This document shows, piece after piece, positions 60,662-64,000 of a DNA stretch of 64,000 bases. The notes beneath the pieces are model-generated. The model saw only the letters and a program-made list of their open reading frames with translations. It had not been told where the DNA came from and did not search any database. Source of the stretch: Anopheles merus (taxonomy: Eukaryota; Arthropoda; Insecta; Diptera; Culicidae); the NCBI RefSeq assembly GCF_017562075.2, contig NC_054082.1, positions 31,341,148 through 31,405,147 of the forward strand, written 5' to 3'. How positions within the stretch are numbered: the stretch's first letter is position 1; every line of letters begins with the position of its first letter. The translations under genes were made by a program, and so were the position numbers.

Positions 60662-61153
60662 GACGAGTTATTTATTTACCCAATTTTGCTCCACTTACGT
60701 GCGCACAAAAACCGTATTTACATTACATCGTTCGACTAATGGCTGTCGCCGTTGTTGCCGATGTTTAGCGAAGGCTTCCCCTTCCTCTATGCTCCGCGTA
60801 TCGTGCCCGTTTCCATTCTACCGCACGAACGAGAGCGACACCATTTGACTCTGATTTGGGCTTGATTAGAAGAGCGAAGAAGAAGCGTTGGTCGGTGGGA
60901 TGAGAAAAAAAATCCAAGCAATACAGCAAGTTTTAACGTCGCTTCAAACCACCTCGAGCCGATCTTCGAATGGTACCGTCTATTGACACAACTAATTGGC
61001 AGCCATCTCCAAAAGAAAATGTGCTTCGAGCGCAGAGCGTATCTTACACCGTGCTGGACTTGCAGCGACTGTACCAAACGCCAGTCCGTGCGGCCCAGTT
61101 GTCATACTTCCGTCCTCAAACGAACTGCGGCCTGCTAGCACCGTTTCCATAGG
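60662..61153 (+). promoter_or_regulatory. Upstream region and 5' leader of the DM4/12 gene
   Basis: This interval must hold the proximal promoter and 5' untranslated region of the gene that starts at 61154, unless an upstream exon exists. No clear TATA box was found. The sequence just before the start (CATAGG then ATG) has A at -3, a favourable context. An in-frame TAG at 61136-61138 excludes a longer N-terminus without splicing. A 60-codon frame at 60970-61152 in another phase is not considered coding. Confidence 0.4.
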
Positions 61154-61641
61154 ATGCAGCTGTCCGCCAAGGTCCTTTCCGGCACCGTGCTACTATGTTG
61201 CATTGGTTGCAACGTGCTGCTTGCTGCTGCTACCGACTCCAACGACGATGAAATCACGGCCCGGCTGGAACGTGCCAAACGGTGGCTCAACTATCCCATC
61301 AACGGTGGGCTCGCCAAAGTGGTGCTCGGGTTGGTCATACCCATCCGGTTCCATCATCCGCTGCCACGCGTCATCGTCAATACGTACAATTTGCAGGCCA
61401 ACTACCGCATACCGGCCACCATCATCTATCCGCATCCGGAGTCGGTGTTTCAAAACCGGGCACTCGAACGGCCGGCCGGCGAGGATCAGAGCCGGCGGCA
61501 GCTGTACGCCCTGCTCGAGCAGGGCCTGTCCCGGGCGGGGCGGAATGGGCGGGCGTGCCTGCTGCGGGCCGTCTGTGAGGTCGCCGAAATGCCGCTCAAA
61601 CACAACGGATTGATTGGCGAAATAATCGATGTGATTTTCAC
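61154..61641 (+). CDS. DM4/12 domain secreted protein, exon 1 (residues 1-163)
   Basis: Exon 1 of a two-exon gene whose full product is 218 residues. Residues 1-26 form a signal peptide (hydrophobic run with LLAAA before TDS), so the protein is expected to be secreted or extracellular. The motif AKRWLNYPINGGLAKVVLGL (residues 41-60) is the conserved N-terminal KR-L-P-G block of this family. NYRIPATIIYP follows at 83-93. The DM4/12 core starts near residue 112, with LYALLEQGLSRAGRNGRACL (117-136) and RAVCEVAEMPL (138-148), then NGLIGEIIDVIFT. Cys135 and Cys141 are two of the four conserved cysteines. The family (Pfam DM4_12) is arthropod-specific, often clustered, and has no established biochemical role. 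Codons end mostly in G or C. The donor is AC|GTAAGT at 61641/61642, and the intron interrupts codon 163. Confidence 0.93.
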
Positions 61642-62030
61642 GTAAGTAGCAACGTTCCGGTGCTCGTGTCGACGGCAAGCTTGTGGCTGTGGCGTGTGGC
61701 CTGAAAAGTGTTTTCCCCCTGCAAGCAATAATTGCCGGTTGATTGACAAAATAAGAAATCAATGTTGGCAGAGCGCGGGCCTTCGCCCAAATTGAGGCTA
61801 TTTTGGTGCAATTGTTCACACGCTTGTCATCAATCGTCATACACACACACACACACACACACCTCGTCACAGCGCGCTGCTTGACACAAGAGGATGTTCG
61901 ATTGAATGCATCATTATTAAAAAAAAAGTTCTTAAAAAATCCCCAAAACATCCCCAATTTTCGAAACCGAGATTGTAGCACACATTTTCACCCATTTTTT
62001 CCCCCTTCTTTCCTTTCCTTCACTCCACAG
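61642..62030 (+). other. Intron of the DM4/12 gene, 389 nt
   Basis: It starts GTAAGT and ends in a pyrimidine-rich tract followed by CACTCCACAG. It is a phase-2 intron and contains (CA)n at 61840-61862, which is likely polymorphic. Joining 61641 to 62031 restores a Thr codon and continues straight into the conserved FTPS motif of the family, which fixes the junction. Confidence 0.9.
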
Positions 62031-62199
62031 ACCTTCAGCTTCGGACCGGCTCGAACCGGACTATCTGCTGGCCCGCTCGTACGGCCAGCAAGGACGTGAC
62101 TGCACCGCACAATACACCGACTGTCCGGCTGGCCACGGTCTGTTCGACGGCATTTCCTTTCTAGCGACACAACAACCGGCCCAATTCGCTGGGGAATAG
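62031..62199 (+). CDS. DM4/12 domain secreted protein, exon 2 (residues 163-218)
   Basis: The last exon completes the DM4/12 domain. It encodes TPSASDRLEPDYLLARSYGQ, where the acidic D-Y-L-A pattern is typical, then RDCTAQYTDCPAGHGLFDGI with Cys187 and Cys194, the second pair of conserved cysteines, presumably disulphide-bonded with Cys135 and Cys141. The C-terminus FLATQQPAQFAGE is short and polar, with no membrane anchor. The stop is TAG at 62197-62199. Total length, 218 residues, is typical for the family. This coding part is too short to stand out as a separate frame and was found from the splice signals and the family motif. Confidence 0.9.
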
Positions 62200-62288
62200 T
62201 AGTAACACAACACCATCCGAACACCTTTACTCCAACCCCCTCTCCCCCCGCACTGTGCCGTATGTTTTGGTCGCTGAGCACACAGCAC

Positions 62289-62294
62289 AATAAA
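62289..62294 (+). terminator. AATAAA polyadenylation signal of the DM4/12 gene
   Basis: The canonical hexamer lies 90 bp after the stop codon, in AT-rich sequence following a GC-rich 3' untranslated stretch. Cleavage is expected 10-30 nt further on. Confidence 0.75.
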
Positions 62295-63665
62295 TTATAG
62301 CTAGCATTTGTCGCCGCCTGCTTAGGTGGTTTTGTGTGGAGCTCGCTAATGTGTTGCTGCGACCGACGCGAACAAAAAGCTAACGAGCCCGTGTCCCGTA
62401 CGCTGGTGTTGTTTGGGGTGAACCAGCGAACTTACGCCCCACTGTATGCGTTGTTGTTGTGAACCCCCTTACTGGAGGTGAAAAATTAAGGGGCGCAACT
62501 GGTCCAAAACTTTCAACAAAACTTCAACCAAAACTAAACAATCTGCTAAAGCCTACCGTTAAAAGTGGACCGTTAAAAGGCACAACGAAATACACGGTAG
62601 TGGAGGACGGCGGGACAAAGCGGGACAAGCATACAATCCCGGAAGAAGATTTTATTAATGGAAAGTGTAATAAATTATGTTAGAATTATAAAACTCTTCT
62701 ATGATTCACTCGCAACCCGCACTGTTCCTGTGGCTTTTCCACTGCACTGACGTAGGGTGGTGGCGGTGTTGTGCGCGAGTTCTCACAATTTTGTGCTGGA
62801 ATTCAACTTCCAAAAATCTCCTCCCCCACCCCACTGCACTTTCAACGCCCACACAAACACACACCATTTTTTTCGTATGGCGAAACAATTCCACCCTTGT
62901 GCCGAGGGCTGTTGACAGTGTGTGTGTCGCTGAGCGGTGTCCAGCTACCAGGACAATGCACCCGAGGTGGACCCTAAAGGTGGGAAATTGTTCTAGCGTT
63001 TGCTTGTGACGCTCATTCTAGCCAGTTGGTGGGCTGTCAACAACCTCCTCTCTATGCTCCTCCGCTGCATAACATAATCCTGATCGTGTGAGGATCACAC
63101 ACGGACACCGTCGGAGAGATTACCCCAGGGGCGGTGCTACCGGAATAGATGTATGTTGCGCTGGGCTTTGGTGTTGTTTGGTCGTTTATCTATTGCTTGT
63201 TTGCACCGTGCATTGGCTAAGCAGCATTATTACAAGGCTTCATGCATCGTGGGAATTGGAAAGGTGGACTTGTTGTGTGTCTTTGTGTGTCCCACCCATA
63301 AATTTCTAACCCCCATTTACTGGCAGGTGAAGTTCAGGAATCAAGCCACCACAAAGCCGCTAACAATTGGAGCTTGCAGAGCTACGCTACGGCACTACGG
63401 CCTTGCCTTTCCCTCTTCTATCTCATTCGGTGCCTATGACGTCAGTGTAATATTCACACGATTAAACGCTCACGCTTACACCATTCATCAGGCCCACGGA
63501 AGCGGTTGGTAATCTTGCTGGTGACAATTTTTATTACAACCAATTTTGGCCACACGGAGAAGCTCACAGGTGGAGCTTGGTCGCTGCTGGAACTTATTCC
63601 GAACCAACCAGTCCCCCTCCACCAACACGGCTCGCTCTCGTACTTCGTGTGTTCCAATTTCCAGT

Positions 63666-63858
63666 AGCGAACCGCTTCACGAACCGACATAGAGATGAGA
63701 TTTGGGATGGAATTTCTCCCGCTGACGACCGATTAAAGTTTGCCTCCGGGATGAAATACGACCACTTGCACGACATCCAGGATTTCTTCTCGCCTCCGCT
63801 CTCCGTCCCATCACGTAGCTTCTCTTCCAACAGCAGCAGCAGCAGCAGCAGCAACTGA
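63666..63858 (+). CDS. Candidate terminal exon ending in poly-Ser
   Basis: An acceptor-like TTCCAATTTCCAG ends at about 63665. One frame runs from there, and is open further upstream, to TGA at 63856-63858. The peptide FTNRHRDEIWDGISPADDRL, then MKYDHLHDIQDFFSPP, looks ordinary and soluble; it ends in a Ser run encoded by (AGC)n at 63831-63853. No domain is recognised and no upstream exon was found. The same repeat makes poly-Leu or poly-Cys on the other strand, so the case is weak. Confidence 0.15.
63831..63853. repeat. (CAG)n trinucleotide run
   Basis: About seven to eight CAG/AGC triplets. It may be coding poly-Ser in the candidate exon above. Confidence 0.93.
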
Positions 63859-64000
63859 ACACACTCTTTGGTGTCTGGGGAAGTTTATTTTAAAAACCCC
63901 AGCCACGTTCACTGCTTTTTTCTGGAGGGAAACGTGTACTGGCGGACCCGCACTAGCCCGGCCGTAGCCGGAAGACGAAACGGTGGGTTTGCGTCCAGCA

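Larger units (their letters stand above)
62300..64000. other. Non-coding tract, right edge
   Basis: No confident gene and no second DM4/12 copy are visible, although the family often occurs in tandem. A 74-codon frame at 62459-62683 starts at GTG and has no recognised feature. The frame at 63666-63858 is listed separately. Confidence 0.45.

Noticed and set aside
61193..61981. 262-codon minus-strand frame
   Set aside because: It is the antisense shadow of the GC-rich exon 1 and intron of the DM4/12 gene.
1..64000. tRNA, rRNA, snRNA, CRISPR or phage-like systems
   Set aside because: No cloverleaf with intact arms, no rRNA blocks, no regularly spaced repeats with unique spacers and no prokaryotic genes were seen. 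The only tRNA-like sequences are the SINE heads.

Overview
This is eukaryotic nuclear DNA and almost certainly from a mosquito, most likely Anopheles (inference). The grounds are: one spliced gene of the arthropod DM4/12 secreted-protein family with a short GT-AG intron; several copies of a tRNA-derived SINE of about 210 bp with an (AAG)n tail, which resembles Anopheles SINE200 in size and structure; very many (CA)n and (GA)n microsatellites; and base composition that alternates between moderately GC-rich and AT-rich blocks. No operons, rRNA, tRNA, CRISPR array or prokaryotic signals were seen.

Layout. Roughly the first 60 kb contain no gene that I can identify with confidence. The tract holds five recognisable SINE copies (1.4, 6.8, 39.2, 49.2 and 54.1 kb), three of them with perfect target-site duplications. 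It also holds three putative non-autonomous DNA-transposon remnants: one with CAGTAA-rich subterminal repeats at 11.9-12.6 kb, one with degenerate terminal repeats at 34.8-35.9 kb, and a long inverted repeat at 39.6-40.0 kb. There is a 40-bp dead-on-arrival insertion of the 3' tail of a non-LTR retrotransposon at 54.9 kb. At 57.7-58.2 kb two divergent arrays of a degenerate 12-bp unit face each other like a foldback element. The rest is microsatellites, long mononucleotide runs and unique non-coding DNA. Some of that unique DNA is rich in homeodomain- or Caudal-like words or GAGA motifs and could be regulatory.

The one confident gene lies at 61.15-62.20 kb on the + strand: two coding exons, 218 residues, a signal peptide and a C-terminal DM4/12 domain with four cysteines, followed by a polyadenylation signal.

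Hints of unrecognised transcription, all weak and needing RNA data: ordered splice signals on the + strand at 20.3-20.8 kb that keep a small cysteine-rich frame open; ordered minus-strand splice signals at 29.1-30.3 kb that include a 17-nt microexon; a GAGA-rich, promoter-like GC block at 43.6-44.2 kb that could drive a minus-strand leader; and a few isolated open frames. The large gene-poor tract with putative regulatory blocks and possible untranslated exons would fit the flank or introns of a developmentally regulated gene lying outside the window, but nothing here identifies that gene.
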